Assembly (NCBI GenBank): GCA_037447655.1
Contig: JBBHKE010001501.1
Span: 1 to 64,000, forward strand
Reading direction: 5' to 3'
DNA from: Zygnema cylindricum
Lineage: Eukaryota; Streptophyta; Zygnematophyceae; Zygnematales; Zygnemataceae
DNA: 64,000 nucleotides
Shown: in pieces, positions 48,001 through 58,299 of the stretch
Layout: every line of letters begins with the position of its first letter
Numbering within the stretch: position 1 is the stretch's first letter
Notes under the pieces: model-generated
Seen by the model: the letters and a program-made list of their open reading frames with translations, nothing else
The model's database searches: none
What the model was told of the DNA's origin: nothing
Made by a program: the position numbers and the translations under genes

Positions 48001-49494
48001 GTATTTAGAGAAAATTTACAACATCAGGGTGGAATAGTTTTTAGGTCTGCACAACACATTTTTTTTTGCATTTTTTTTTTTCTCGTTCATTACTCTTTTT
48101 TCTGCTACACCCTACCGTCATTAACAAATCTGTCAACGTTATTGTAAAGAATATATTTGCAAAACAAGTCGTTGCATTTTATCGAGTTTCATTTCGCTAT
48201 TGTGTACACTAAAATTTAATTGTAGAAATGTTTTAGAAATATTGTGATGCACACACATGGCATTGTATAATGCATATAACTCTCCTTTTAATCCCTTTTT
48301 TCAAATATTTGAATTTATACTTTGACGTTAGTGAAAATGTTTTTTTTTTTAGAGCTAACGTGCAAGTGTGATGCTCTAAACTCTATATTTAAACTTTTGT
48401 AGAGCCATTCTTTGATATTTTGGGTACTTGAATCAGCTCACTCTTTTCAAAGTAGCTTGCCAGTCGCCATCTTATCTGTTGTGTTTTTTGTGGTTGTCAG
48501 GAAATGTATCCCACACGAACATATAAATCAGAGCATTTTGCAGCCATTCAAAAGAAAACTGGCGTGCCATACGCCGAGATGCTCTTCTTCGACGACGAGG
48601 ATCCAAATATAAAAACGGTACTCTCTCTCTCTCTCTCCCTCTACACCCCTTCCCCTGTCTCTCTCCCTCCATCACTCCCTCCTCTCCCTCCCCCTCTCAT
48701 TCTCTCCCACTCCCTCTCTCTTTCTTTCCCTCGATTCCCTCTCCTTTTATCTCCCTATTTCTTTCCCTCTCTCTCTCTCAATGAAATAACCTATATTTAC
48801 ATATGTTTGTTTTACGAATCAACTTATCCGCCTCAATGCATAAAATATGACTTGACCGTTACCACCCATTGCTATTAGAGTTAGAGATTTTTTTTGGCTT
48901 ATTGCAATTTAACCCAATAAATTATGTTTTGTCTCGTAGCTCACGGGCCAACTACCGAGTTAGCGTTATTTATACAAATGTATAATTTTGTGTCAAAAAA
49001 ACTGACTGACTGACTTCAAGGGTAATGAAGCTAAAAAGTAACAGTCGTGTAATCAAGTTGCATTTGAAAAGAGCTCCTTACCATATAGCATATATAACAT
49101 AATGTACTATACTATAATATATTATAAAAGACATGATATGATGTATTACAATACAATATTATATTACATAATATAATGTAGTCTAATATAATATACAACA
49201 ATATAATATAACTAAAATTTTAATATACTATGAGTTACTATATAATATTATGCAGGATAATACAATATAATGTTGTTTCAAAATCTATTATAATATATTA
49301 TAACTTGTGAAGCTACAAAGTGTGTGGTACAGGTCTATCCGAATATAAATGTGTATGAGGCTCATCTTAACCCGAATTTATTTTTGAATTTATTGTAGGT
49401 TACAAAATTAGGCGTGACATGCATCCGGGTGGACAACAGAGGTGTTTGCTTCAAGTCAGCGGAAATGGGACTGCGAAAATTCTCCTTGTCTTGA
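42012..49494 (+). CDS. MDP1: Magnesium-dependent phosphatase 1 (HAD superfamily), four coding exons
   Basis: Coding exons are 42012-42127, then either 46177-46348 or 47640-47811, then 48501-48617 and 49399-49494. All introns are GT-AG. The joined frame encodes 166 residues, near the usual 160-180. HAD motifs are complete: motif I FDLDQT (nucleophile D29, acid D31), motif II AIASRTS (S72), motif III Lys in YKSEHF (K105), motif IV FFDDED (D127, D128). WPF after motif I and MLFFDDED are typical of MDP1, a small cap-less phosphatase of the cytosol reported to act on protein phosphotyrosine and glycated-sugar phosphates. The start is the first ATG, 16 residues before the EGRRLPSLVVF strand. No signal peptide is seen. 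Which exon 2 copy is used is unknown. Confidence 0.93.
42128..42780. other. MDP1 intron 1, unique 5' part
   Basis: The donor is GTGAG directly after TTTATTG. The sequence is AT-rich with no recognisable element. The intron continues through the CT tract to the acceptor TTTTTGTGCAG at 46176 (first exon 2 copy). Confidence 0.8.
42781..45949. repeat. 3.2-kb CTCCCT-type polypyrimidine tract in MDP1 intron 1
   Basis: The plus strand is almost purely C and T, dominated by the hexamer CTCCCT, with pure runs near 43720-43800 and 44060-44230 and degenerate flanks. There is a run of C at 45358-45371. The long frames of alternating Leu/Pro/Ser on this strand and Arg/Glu on the other are by-products of the repeat. 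The complement is pure purine, so triplex (H-DNA) formation and R-loops are possible when transcribed. Confidence 0.95.
46177..46348 (+). other. MDP1: MDP1 exon 2, copy A
   Basis: The 172-nt exon lies between acceptor TTTTTGTGCAG and donor AAG|GTGCAA. It codes residues 39-96, from the split Cys codon (exon 1 gives TG) through YGYTKPWLFSEA, AIASRTS and ISELFPIK. It enters in phase 2 and leaves in phase 0. Its first bases are TGA, so if spliced after the other copy it would stop translation at once. Confidence 0.92.
46349..46481 (+). repeat. 22-bp minisatellite starting at the exon 2A splice donor
   Basis: Six units begin at 46349, 46371, 46394, 46416, 46438 and 46460, a spacing of 22 or 23 bp. 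Each starts with a variant of GGTGCAAAATTT preceded by AAG, AAT or GAG. The first unit contains the real donor, and the later ones repeat a donor-like AAGGTGCAA or similar. The same array follows exon 2B at 47812-47944. Confidence 0.85.
46609..47251 (-). mobile_element. copia LTR and leader fragment between the two exon 2 copies
   Basis: The LTR spans 46683-47251 (plus-strand ends TGAAAGGATC and AAATCCTAACA, 569 bp). The primer-binding site TGGTATCGGAGC lies on the minus strand at 46669-46680, followed by about 60 bp of leader (GTTAGCTCCACATTGAGG) that stops at 46609. The rest of the internal region and the other LTR are missing. It resembles family 2 in layout but has a different LTR sequence. 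Confidence 0.85.
47266..48071 (+). repeat. MDP1 exon 2 duplication unit, copy B
   Basis: Second copy of the unit, beginning inside a CT tract (CCCCCTTTTCCCC) and ending at poly-T/GCAT. From the exon to the end the offset is exactly 1463 bp. The stretch before the exon has several indels and substitutions relative to copy A, including telomere-like AAACCCTAA words at 47407-47424. Confidence 0.92.
47640..47811 (+). other. MDP1: MDP1 exon 2, copy B
   Basis: Same length, splice sites and protein as copy A. The only difference seen is a synonymous Val codon (GTA at 47719-47721 against GTG at 46256-46258). It lies nearer exon 3, so ordinary splicing could use it by skipping copy A. Confidence 0.92.
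48072..48500. other. MDP1 intron 2, 3' part
   Basis: AT-rich intron with several poly-T runs, ending in the acceptor TGTGGTTGTCAG before exon 3. No other feature is seen. Confidence 0.8.
48620..48780. repeat. CT-rich tract at the start of MDP1 intron 3
   Basis: Starts two bases after the exon 3 donor (ACG|GTACTCTCT) and consists of CTCT and CCCTCT words. The same sequence type fills intron 1 and recurs downstream of the gene. Confidence 0.9.
49083..49315. repeat. AT-rich low-complexity block in MDP1 intron 3
   Basis: Irregular TATAA, TAATATAAT and ATATTATA words with few G or C. The intron ends at the acceptor TTTATTGTAG (49398). Confidence 0.85.
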
Positions 49495-50367
49495 ATGAAG
49501 GGCATTAAATTGGGTTCAAGATTTTAGAGGATTTTGAAGGATTTTTCAGGGTTTTATTGGTGAGCACTACGTAGACATAGGTTTTGACTTGTGAGGTTAA
49601 TTTTCAATAAGGTGGATGGCCATGTTATTATTATACTCTCCCTCTCCCTCTTCCTCATTCTTTCCATCTCTCTTTGCTTCTTCTTTTGCCTCTCCCTCTC
49701 CCTCTCCCTCTTCTTCCCCCTCCCATTTCCCCTTGCCCCCGCCCTCCCCCTCGCCCTCCCGTTCGCCCTCTCTTTTAACCTCCCCGTGCCTCCCCTTTGG
49801 CAAAAGGTTGTGCCTTATATGGATTACAAATATCTGAGAGTGTACCTCTTCTTTTCGAACCCCACCAAAAGGATCTCTTTGGTGGAGTGGAAAACAAACT
49901 CGTTTGACTTAATGTTGATTAGATTTGACTACTAAAGGTGGTACCACCACCAAAGCTCAAGATTTGGTTGACCCATAAATCTACCCATACACTTCCGATG
50001 TCATATAAGCAATATCTAGCTAATTGGGAAGACTAACTTCGACTAGACATACCTCCAGAAATACGGATCTATATAGGATAATTTTATCTTTATTTAAATC
50101 TTTACTCTCAAGCACTCCAGCTAGTTATGGAATGCATCTATCGAACATTTAGTGAGGATGTTACCAAGGATCAAAGGAAATCGACAAAGACAGCAAGTTT
50201 GCGCTAGACTAATGGTACAATCACATCAAAAAGTCAAGATAAGAAAAAGTTAAGCCGTTTAGCTATCCTGGGTGAAGGCTATACTAACATCCCTTTGTGG
50301 CTAGTTCTACCCATGGATTTGTCTTCTAGAAAGAGTGCTTGCACAAAGTCCTCTTTTTGATTTTATC
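49495..50367. other. MDP1 3' flank with another CT tract
   Basis: Downstream of the stop codon lies a CTCCCT-type tract at 49636-49790. A small hairpin at 49863-49886 (CCACCAAA and TTTGGTGG with an 8-base loop) is adjacent to the repeat GGTGGTACCACC at 49937-49948. No reading frame is supported beyond the gene. Confidence 0.6.
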
Positions 50368-51328
50368 ATTTTGAGTTATGATGGATCCCCTTTGGATTTG
50401 CCGTATTGAGTGTGTCAAATTAAAATCGCCGTATTAAGTTTGGAGTATTGACTTTACTATTTCGAGTATGCAATATTATAGCTACCGTATTGAGGTTATC
50501 GTCTTGAGTCGAGAATATTGAGGTTGTCGTATACAATTTATAGTGTTGAGTTTGCACCTTTGACCTTGCCATCTTAAGGTTGGAATTTTGTAGCATATTG
50601 AGTTTTTAGTATCTAGTTTGTAGTAACTATTCAATCGTATTCAAGCAAGCAAATTGAGATTACCATTTTGAGTTTAACATTTTTCGTTTCGTCTTGAGCT
50701 CGATACATTGAATATTGTGTTGGCAATGTTGAGTTTGTCATGAGTTTGTCACATTGAGTTTGTTGTATGGATTTTTGACGTATTATTTTAGAGTATTGAG
50801 TGTGTCGCACTAATAGTACGATGATGGGTTTATTGCACTAAGATTCAATAGTATCGTATTTTTCACATTCAGCCTACTGTTTTAAGACTGACACTGTGGT
50901 ATAGCAATTAGCAGCAATTAGCAGTCAAGGCTGTCATATTGAGTTTAATGTTTGGAGGCTACCGCATTGAGGATGTAATATTGACTTTGCTATTTTATGT
51001 CTGTCATATTGTATTTTGAGTTACTCGTATTGGGCCCACCGTATTGAATTTGAACTATTTAACATATCGCATTACGAATATCGTATTGAATTTGCGTAGT
51101 GAATATGAATTATTGAGCCTGCACTATCGAGTTTGCAGAATTGAGTTCTTTGCATTAAGTCAACCATTTTGCATTAGTCGTGTTTAGGCTACCGTTTTTA
51201 GTTTGTTGTATGTTGTTGTAATGAGTATACATATAGATTCGACCATGTTGAGTTTTTGTATTGATTGTACCGTATTGAGTCTATGAAATGGAGGTGACAA
51301 TATTCAGATTATCCTATTTAGTATTTTC
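50368..51328. repeat. Degenerate TTGAGTTTG/GTATTGAG tandem repeat
   Basis: For about 960 bp, words such as CGTATTGAG, TATTGAGTTTG and CACATTGAGTTTGT recur every 15 to 25 bases with heavy mutation. The register is irregular and no unit is exact. It is probably an old minisatellite. No coding sequence is seen. Confidence 0.7.
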
Positions 51329-52679
51329 AGGCCAAAGGTGGTGCTTGCTCACATGCCTTGCAAAACAAAGTCAAGATCCCTAATTTGGTGTCTCGAGAAG
51401 TCTCCACATTGTCATTCCAGCCTTCTAGGTGGTACATGCCCTTCTCCTTGAGTTATTGGCCTCCCAGGTCACTCCTCTTAGGCTTGTCTCAGTTCAAAAA
51501 CATAAGGACACATGTAAAATTTGAAAGTTCCCAGCTTTTTCTCATTTCTTGTTTTAAAAGTGGATCATTCCGATACGTTTCACCTTGTGAAATGATCACC
51601 AAATCCGCCCTTTTCCTAGATGTAGGCAAATCTTCGGGTAATCTGCTTGTGGCCGCCATCATCAATTAAGCCCTCTTTCCTCCTCTCTCACCCTCTTTCC
51701 CTCTCTGGCATTGTCTCACTCTATCTTTCTACCTCTCTCTTGTTTCTTCCCTCTTTCGCGTGAACCTTTGTCTCCACTCATGGTGGTTCAAGATATATCG
51801 GTAGAGATTTTGCCTATCATTTAATTGACAATCTCCTATTTAACCTACTATATTTCCTCAATGTTGTGTGCTTGCACCCCCAACTTGATCACTTTATTTG
51901 GCTAATCCTTTGCGCTTCAAACATTATAGATTATAGGAGGTCGTTAAACCTCATCGCAAGACAAGCCTTTTTTTGCTACTGCTTTGTCCTAGGGGCATTT
52001 CCTTGAAAAATAACGCCAAAGCGGACACCATTGGGATCTTGGCCTAAATTTGGTAAAAACTAATCGCCAAAACGGTGACCAGCTCCTTGGTCGAGATGAG
52101 AAGATTGGAGTTGGTGGTTGACTCACTATCGTAAGACCCTAGGTATTATGTCTCACCCTTTCAAGTGCGTATGTAAGATGCCATATTTCCTCAATTACTT
52201 GACATTGATGAATCACCAAAATCACATATATTTCCCAAAAATGTTTGCTCATCACCAACCTAGTAATCAGATCTTATGTCTTATTGGGCCTTCTCCGCAT
52301 GGCACCCACGAAGTGCCTATGAATTCCATAATCTCGTAGTTCCACCTCTGTCAACGTACACGCGTGTGCTACGTTGTCTTCGAGACTCTCATAAAACAAC
52401 ATAAGTAAATAAAGTTAGTAATTTTCATGCTTGTTATGATTCGCCCTTTATTCGTAAGCTACACACACGGGGCTTGTTGCTATACAATAATTAGAATGTT
52501 GCTAGGTGTTGAAGAGCTACCCAAGATGAGTCAGCAAAAGCAAACCTAGAGCACCTTCACAAATGGTCAACCCTCACCGATTGCCATTCGGTCACTATCT
52601 ACCACTTATGGCTCCAAAGAAGCTCATTTAGAGGATACATTTGATTTATCAATCTGACAAAAATTCCCGTGCAAACTCT
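51329..52679. other. Intergenic, nothing recognised
   Basis: Short frames occur on both strands (for example 51358-51669 plus), but none shows a known domain, and codon character is not convincing. A small CT-rich patch lies at 51670-51760. Confidence 0.5.
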
Positions 52680-53340
52680 GAAAATAATCTTCACGATAGA
52701 AACACAAAAATAGCCATAAAGTTTTTTTTCTTTCTCGGTGAAGATCAACAAGCTACTTCCAAAATTGCCCAAGTCCTAATTTATACAAATAAGCCTAACT
52801 AACTACCTCTCTACCAATTTGGAAAATATGCATTGGAACTTCGTAATGTCGTGCTTCACTTTCTAGCACAATTGATCCTAAGCAGTTTATTCCGCTATGG
52901 ACAACCTTGATTTGTTGGCAAACTATTCTAATCTTAACTATACACACTAACTACTAATTCATATATGACAGATCCTACCCTAGTGGGAAACATTCTATCG
53001 ACAATTTGAATACTTTTGTGAGCCACTTCGGTATTCGTATGAATTGTCAAATGGTCTCCTTTGCATTTTAGCCAATCAAATAGCCATGCGCTGACATTCG
53101 AATGTTTCATGGTCGAATCCATAAATTTCGCATTGCTCGTAAGTCGTACAATTTATATCGGACATTTTGTGGTGAACCTTATTATCTCACTTCAATTACC
53201 TTTTACAGTAATTTGTTTGTGTTATTGTCACACTGATTCTGGTATATACTAAAATTGGTACTTAGAACATTTTCTAAGTCCTAAACCTCTCTCTCACAAA
53301 TGCTTTATTGTGAGACCAAAGTTACAAAACAATACTTCTA
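52680..53340 (-). repeat. Relic of a family-1-like copia LTR
   Basis: Scattered matches to the family 1 LTRs occur in order: AAGTCCTAATTTATACAAATAAGCC, then TGTCACACTGATTCTGGTATATACTAAAAT, then TAAGTCCTAAACCTCTCTCTCACAA. The last two align with the LTR segment near 11020-11100. It is strongly diverged, and boundaries are approximate. Confidence 0.65.
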
Positions 53341-53745
53341 TTAAAATTTGGACTCTCAATTACTTATATTACAACCTTCTTTGCAACAAGCCAACTTAGG
53401 AGCAGTCTTCGTTACCAAGTTTGCTATCACTTTAGAAAACTAGCAGATGTTAAAATTTTGTGACCTTTGAGAATTTTTTTTCTTTAACAGAATGTAATGT
53501 TTTTTCGATATGTTTTCTTTTTGAAATATGACATAGATTGGAGCCAATAAATATAGCTGCCTAGTTCTCACACGAGACAACTTGTGCAGCTGTTGCGTGA
53601 ATCCAAACTCTTGCAAAAGTGACTTAACCCATAGAAATTACGTCATTGCAACCCTTGTTGTCATATATTCATCTTCTATGGTTGATTGAGCTGTAACTTT
53701 TTGTAATTTATTGCTCCGTTAGCAGGTTACCTTCCCAATCGGCAA
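53341..53745 (-). pseudogene. Relic of copia RNase H
   Basis: The minus strand still reads NKLQKVTAQSTIEDEYM, then FLWVKSLLQEFGF and FQKENISKKH, aligning with the family 1 RNase H near 11166-11550 in the same order and next to an LTR relic. Stops and frameshifts are frequent. Catalytic Glu survives (DEYM). It belongs to an old minus-strand insertion. Confidence 0.75.
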
Positions 53746-54496
53746 CAATGGAAGATTTCATACAAAGGGTTCGTACCTCCATTGGGTCCTCTTTTTTGTC
53801 CTCTCTTATCTGTCTCGTAAAAGGTTCATAGAAGATTGATCCTTGCTTGTTGGCGTGGAACCTTTTTCTCCGATAATCTTAAATATCATGATGGGTGTGG
53901 TCCTCATCCCAATAAAATTATAATCACTATCATAGAAATGGAGATGATCATACATTTTATTGATTTACACCTTACCTATTTTATCGATAACTCCTCCTCC
54001 AAGATCCATTAGAACTTGTCATTTTCTTGGAGCAATTGTTTCTCTTTAACATTCGAAATGATTTCTTTTAAAATGACTTTGATCCATGTCTCTAGTTAAT
54101 AGATTTCATTACGAACGGAGATTGATCTAATCCTCCTCTCTATCTTTAGTGTTTAACCGATGTTTATTGTTCCCAAGAAAACTCTTTTATTTGGAATTAA
54201 AATTGGGGCGCATAACTTGACACGCGCGTAGTCTTCCCATATTTTACATTATTCCTCAAATAGTATGAATTACAATTTTTCATCTTGTCAAGGAAGTCTT
54301 TTTTTTTTCTGAGGATGAAAGTCTCTCGATTAGTTGCCGAGAGATTTCCTATGATTTCCGTTCTGTTCTTTTTTTTTCCTCCAAGTTTGTAGTTGTTTTT
54401 CTCTAATGGTCCCTCAATTCATTACTAGATCCACCCACAGAGATGACGTATTACGTTGCGAGGAAGACAATTTTTGTTAGATCATAGGCTATAATG
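53746..54496. other. Unassigned sequence before the plus-strand copia
   Basis: AT-rich, possibly more of the same decayed minus-strand element, but no motif can be read. The last five bases (54492-54496, TAATG) are the candidate target duplication of the next element. Confidence 0.5.
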
Positions 54497-54672
54497 TGTT
54501 GAAAAGAATAGATTTTTATAGTATTTTCTAGGTTTAATATGTTAGTATAAAAGAAAAGGAAAAAGGACAGACAGTCTGCCTCCACCTCCTCTCTCTAGCC
54601 CCCATACTTGTTGTAGTCACATAGGATAGAGAGGGAGGTTGATCCATGGCTGCCTTAGTTAAAACAGGCGGT

Positions 54673-54697
54673 TATTTTTAGTAGGTTACTAAAAATA
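54673..54697. other. Hairpin in the LTR
   Basis: An 11-bp perfect stem with a 3-base loop: TATTTTTAGTA on one side, GGT, then TACTAAAAATA. It is conserved unchanged in the 3' LTR (about 60055-60079). Confidence 0.85.
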
Positions 54698-54702
54698 TAC
54701 CT

Positions 54703-54790
54703 GACAGACTCGCGATTTGATCCCGGTACCTTGGGTTCGTCAAGTTGGCCGATAGCGGTCAGCTTTATCCTATTAGACTACGACCAATGC
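54703..54790 (-). other. Decayed tRNA-like segment in the LTR
   Basis: The minus strand has an A-box-like TAGTCTAATAGGATAAAGC and, about 50 bases on, a T-arm-like CGGGATCAAATC. Pooling both LTR copies gives a perfect 5-bp T stem (CCGGG/CCCGG) around a 7-base loop. An acceptor stem cannot be formed, so this is not a working tRNA. The other copy is at 60088-60172. Confidence 0.5.
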
Positions 54791-55539
54791 TAAATGCTAT
54801 TGTATGTGATAGATATATATATCTATAAGGAGGAACACATTCATTTAACTAAAACTGTATACGACTAGCATAGATACAGTTATATGAAAGTACGAAGTAC
54901 GACACTTTTTTCAAAACGAATACCACACATTTTGTTTTGACAGCAAAACATATATCGCGCAAGTATTTATAACGGCTAAGATTGCGTCTCGCTGCGAATC
55001 CAACGGCGCACATCATCGCCAGAATCCCGCAGTGGTCACTTTGGCGTTTTGTGACGTGGCATGACCTGGAGCAACGTAGAGAGATGACATTTGGTCATAG
55101 GAATTCCGAGGAATGTATGGACAAGTGAAAAGCAGACACGCGTCCGCTTAATAGCCTTGTCGTACATAGGCCGTACAAAAGGTACACCGGCACTAGTACT
55201 TTTTGGTACGGTACATTAATCTGATTGGTTCGTACTTTAGTAGATAGAATTTATTAGAGGGAATCAGGACTTAGAAAATTTTGGTAGGTAGCCACCTCTC
55301 CCTTTGAGAGTTTGTACAAATTGGCATTTTTCCTGCCTCATAACTTATCGGCTCGTTGGCCGTTTTCAGTGATTCTTTTTGCTACAGACTCACGGGAGTC
55401 TTGGCTGCATAGGGGTGCAGTCAAACTGTCATTTTGCCTTCCTGGACAGCAATGGTTGTGGCTTGAAGTGGGTTAGTTAAATACTATCTAGAGGCTTCCT
55501 GTATTATCTGATCCAATAGAGGACCCAGAATTGCAGGTT

Positions 55540-56560
55540 ATGGGCCCACCCTCTAAGGTGCCCACCTTTAATGGATCTGGATTCATCTATTGGGAAGCCA
55601 TGATGATGGGAGCTTTGTGCAAAAAACGATACTTGGGTATTGTCGATGGACAAGTGAAACGTCCACCTTCGGGAACTCCACCAGGATTTGGAGGAGTAAG
55701 GTTTCCTGCACCAACGGCTACCTTAGCGGAGGAGGCAGATGATAGGGACATCAATGTGTCCGAGAAGGGAAAAGGGAAGGAGACACCCCTTACTCGTATT
55801 GCCCCAGTACTGGGAGCGGCGATCGTGAAAACCGCGGAGAATGATACTCAAATGTGGGAGGATGTAAACATGGCTGCCAAAAACTTCATTCTCAGGCACC
55901 TCACTCAAGCTTTGGCCACTCCTCATCTTCATATTTACAAGGCCGAGGAGTAGTGGGTGAGTTTGGTGGAAATTTATAGAACTATAACTATTTAGGAGCT
56001 GCGGTTGGCTGAGCAAAAGCTAGTGAGTTACACTTACAAAGGAGGAATGATGTTAGATTTCTGTAATGATCTTTCTTGTTTATATATGGAGATGGAAAGT
56101 GCCGGGTGGAGAGTTATAATGAAAATGAAAGTTAACACTCTTATCATGAAGTTACTAGATGAGTTCGAAAACATAGTGTATCGAGTACAGGAAATGCATG
56201 ATAGTTCATGGAAATGGAACACAGTGGTCAGGATAATACTTGTGCAGGAAAACACAATGGAGATTAGGAGAGGAGGGAAGAGCATTCAAGCTCTAGCAGC
56301 AGGAAGGGATCGATGGAGGAAGGACCCAAAGAAACCTTACAAAGGGGAAATAGATCATTTTGTGGGGCCGAGGCCCCAAAACGGTCTTTGTCATTTTTGC
56401 AAAAAGCCAGGACACTTCATCGCAGATTGTGTCAAGCTGTTGGAGCTGAGGCTCGAAGAGAATCGTGGAGGGGGTTTTTCTGGAGGGAAGAAAAAGGCAC
56501 TTGTCGTTACAAAAGTGACAGAAGAAACTGAGGATGAGTCCTCTGAGGAGGATGGGGAGC
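55540..56560 (+). pseudogene. copia gag (plus-strand element)
   Basis: The first ATG is at 55540, only five bases after the LTR. It begins MGPPSKVPTFNGSGFIYWEA, which aligns with an internal part of family 1 gag (VTGPPSRIPIFNG), so the usual N-terminal residues and leader are missing. A stop at 55951-55953 ends the first frame. A second frame (56005 on) carries a CCHC knuckle, CHFCKKPGHFIADC, followed by an acidic region. It would package element RNA if intact. Confidence 0.87.
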
Positions 56561-57025
56561 TTTTTCTTGACGAGAGACTACAGGAGAAGGAGATCCCTCA
56601 GAGACAGAAGTGTGCCTTTGGAGCAATTCGGGAAGCTCTACAGGAAGGATGGATTATCAACTCAAGTGCATCCATGCATATGTGTCGTGATAAAGAACTC
56701 TTCACTAAGCTAAGATCGATCCCTATTGTAGAAATAGAGTATGGGGATATGAGAGTGGTATACTACAGACCTAATGGGATCAATAGATCAGAAAGTCTTA
56801 GTGGAGGGTAAAACTTCTATACTTACATTCTCAGATGTACTCTACATTCCTCAGCTGAGTAAAAATCTTGTCTCTATGTCTGTGCTAGATGACAAAGAGT
56901 TTGATACCTTCACTAGAAAAAGAGTCTTTACAGCTAACTACGGGGATGAAGTTTACTTCACGGCAAATAAGGGTTGCAAAGGAATGTTTATGCTTAACAT
57001 GAGTAATGAAAAGAATAATGCTTAG
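56560..57025 (+). pseudogene. copia protease (plus-strand element)
   Basis: The active-site box reads WIINSSASMHM, where copia proteases have D-S-G-A/S. The catalytic Asp is Asn (codon 56659-56661) and the Gly is Ser, so the enzyme cannot work. The C-terminal half (56774-57025), with ILTFSDVLYIPQLSKNLVS, is in another frame. Confidence 0.85.
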
Positions 57026-58046
57026 TATGTTGGTGTTCCTAAGTTGATGATTTGGCATAAGCGGTTGGGGCATGTGCATTTTTATAGGTTGAGGGAAATG
57101 AAAAAGCTTGGGGTAGTAGAAGGCATTCAGTTCGGGGATAATGAAATGATGGATGCTTGTACTCGTTGTGCTCAAGGTAAGGCTTACAGACTTCCCTTTC
57201 CCAAAGCCGCCACATATAGTGGTGAGAAAGTGTTAGATTTGGTCCACAGAGATATTTGGGGACCTGCAAAAGTACCTTCGGTAGGAGGAAAGAGATATAT
57301 GATGAAAATTACCGATAACTGGTCTACATACTGTAGAGTCTACTTTCTGAAAACAAAGTCTGAAGCATCAACTTACTTCTAAGATATAAAAAGCTTGGAG
57401 TGAGAAGTTGCATGAAACCCCCATTAAGAGGATAAAGAGTGATTATGCAGGAGAATATACCTCTAACTAGTTTGAGGAATATCTGATAGATGAGGGAGTG
57501 CAGCACTACAAAACTGTACCATATATCCTAGAACAAAATGGGATAGCTGAGAGGTTGAATTGAACACTAGGAGATAGTGCATGTAGTATGTTGGCAGACA
57601 AGAAAATAGGAAAGAGATTTTGGGCACTAACAATAAACTGTGCCAACTACATTAAGAATAGAGTCCTTACCTCAGCTATAAAGGGAGTGACACGTTATGA
57701 GAGATGGGCTGGAAGGAAACCAGATATCTCACACCTTAAAGTATTCGGTAGCCAAGTTTACAGTCTTGACACAGATAGGAAAAACTGGAAACTAGATGCT
57801 AAAGGAAAACCTGGATACTTTGTGGGATATGACCAGGATGTTAAGGGATATAGAGTCTATGACTTAGCAAAGAAAGATATAATTCTAGTCAAACACTTAG
57901 TTGTCATGGATGAAGGGAAGTCATTTGACCCCTTCAAATATACAAATAATATAAGAATCAGATTTGAGTTTGACAGTGAGAAGAACTCGGTAATTCCCGA
58001 AATGGACATGAGTGAAACTGTGATTGCAGATTCAGGGGAGATCTAA
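57026..58046 (+). pseudogene. copia integrase (plus-strand element)
   Basis: The zinc finger is complete (WHKRLGHVHFYRL ... CTRCAQGKAYRLP) and the first catalytic Asp lies in VHRDIWGP. A frameshift at about 57380 follows. The second Asp region (SDYAGEYTS) and QNGIAERLN with the catalytic Glu are in other frames, with an in-frame TGA in the NRT motif near 57560. The C-terminal part (57588-58046) has FVGYDQDVKGYRVYD. Confidence 0.88.
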
Positions 58047-58299
58047 GATACTGGAGACTCATCGGAAACCTCACATACTCCTATGGACTTCGAGGAGATA
58101 GAAGAAGCGGGGCAAGAACCGGCTTCCATGGACAGGGGGAGCCAATGAGATAGTGAGAAGAAATCCAAGACTTCTATCCATTAAAGCTTCAAATTTTAAG
58201 GGAGGAAGGAGGAGCAGCAAAAGGAAACAGGAAAAACAAACGGCTCATCATGTAACTAAGCTATCTCACCTAGAAGAGCATCAATCTTACTCGGAGGTA

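Larger units (their letters stand above)
54497..55535 (+). repeat. 5' LTR of the plus-strand copia
   Basis: Starts TGTTGAAAAG and ends GAATTGCA. It contains a hairpin (54673-54697), a tRNA-like segment on the minus strand (54703-54790), an AT palindrome with a possible TATA box (GATATATATATC at 54810-54821), and seven GTAC words in 55162-55235. Confidence 0.9.

Noticed and set aside
51358-51669. A 103-codon plus-strand frame
   Set aside because: No recognisable domain, no splice or promoter context, and the opposite strand is equally open.
54703-54790. A functional tRNA gene on the minus strand
   Set aside because: No acceptor stem can be formed and the anticodon arm is unclear; kept only as a decayed tRNA-like segment.
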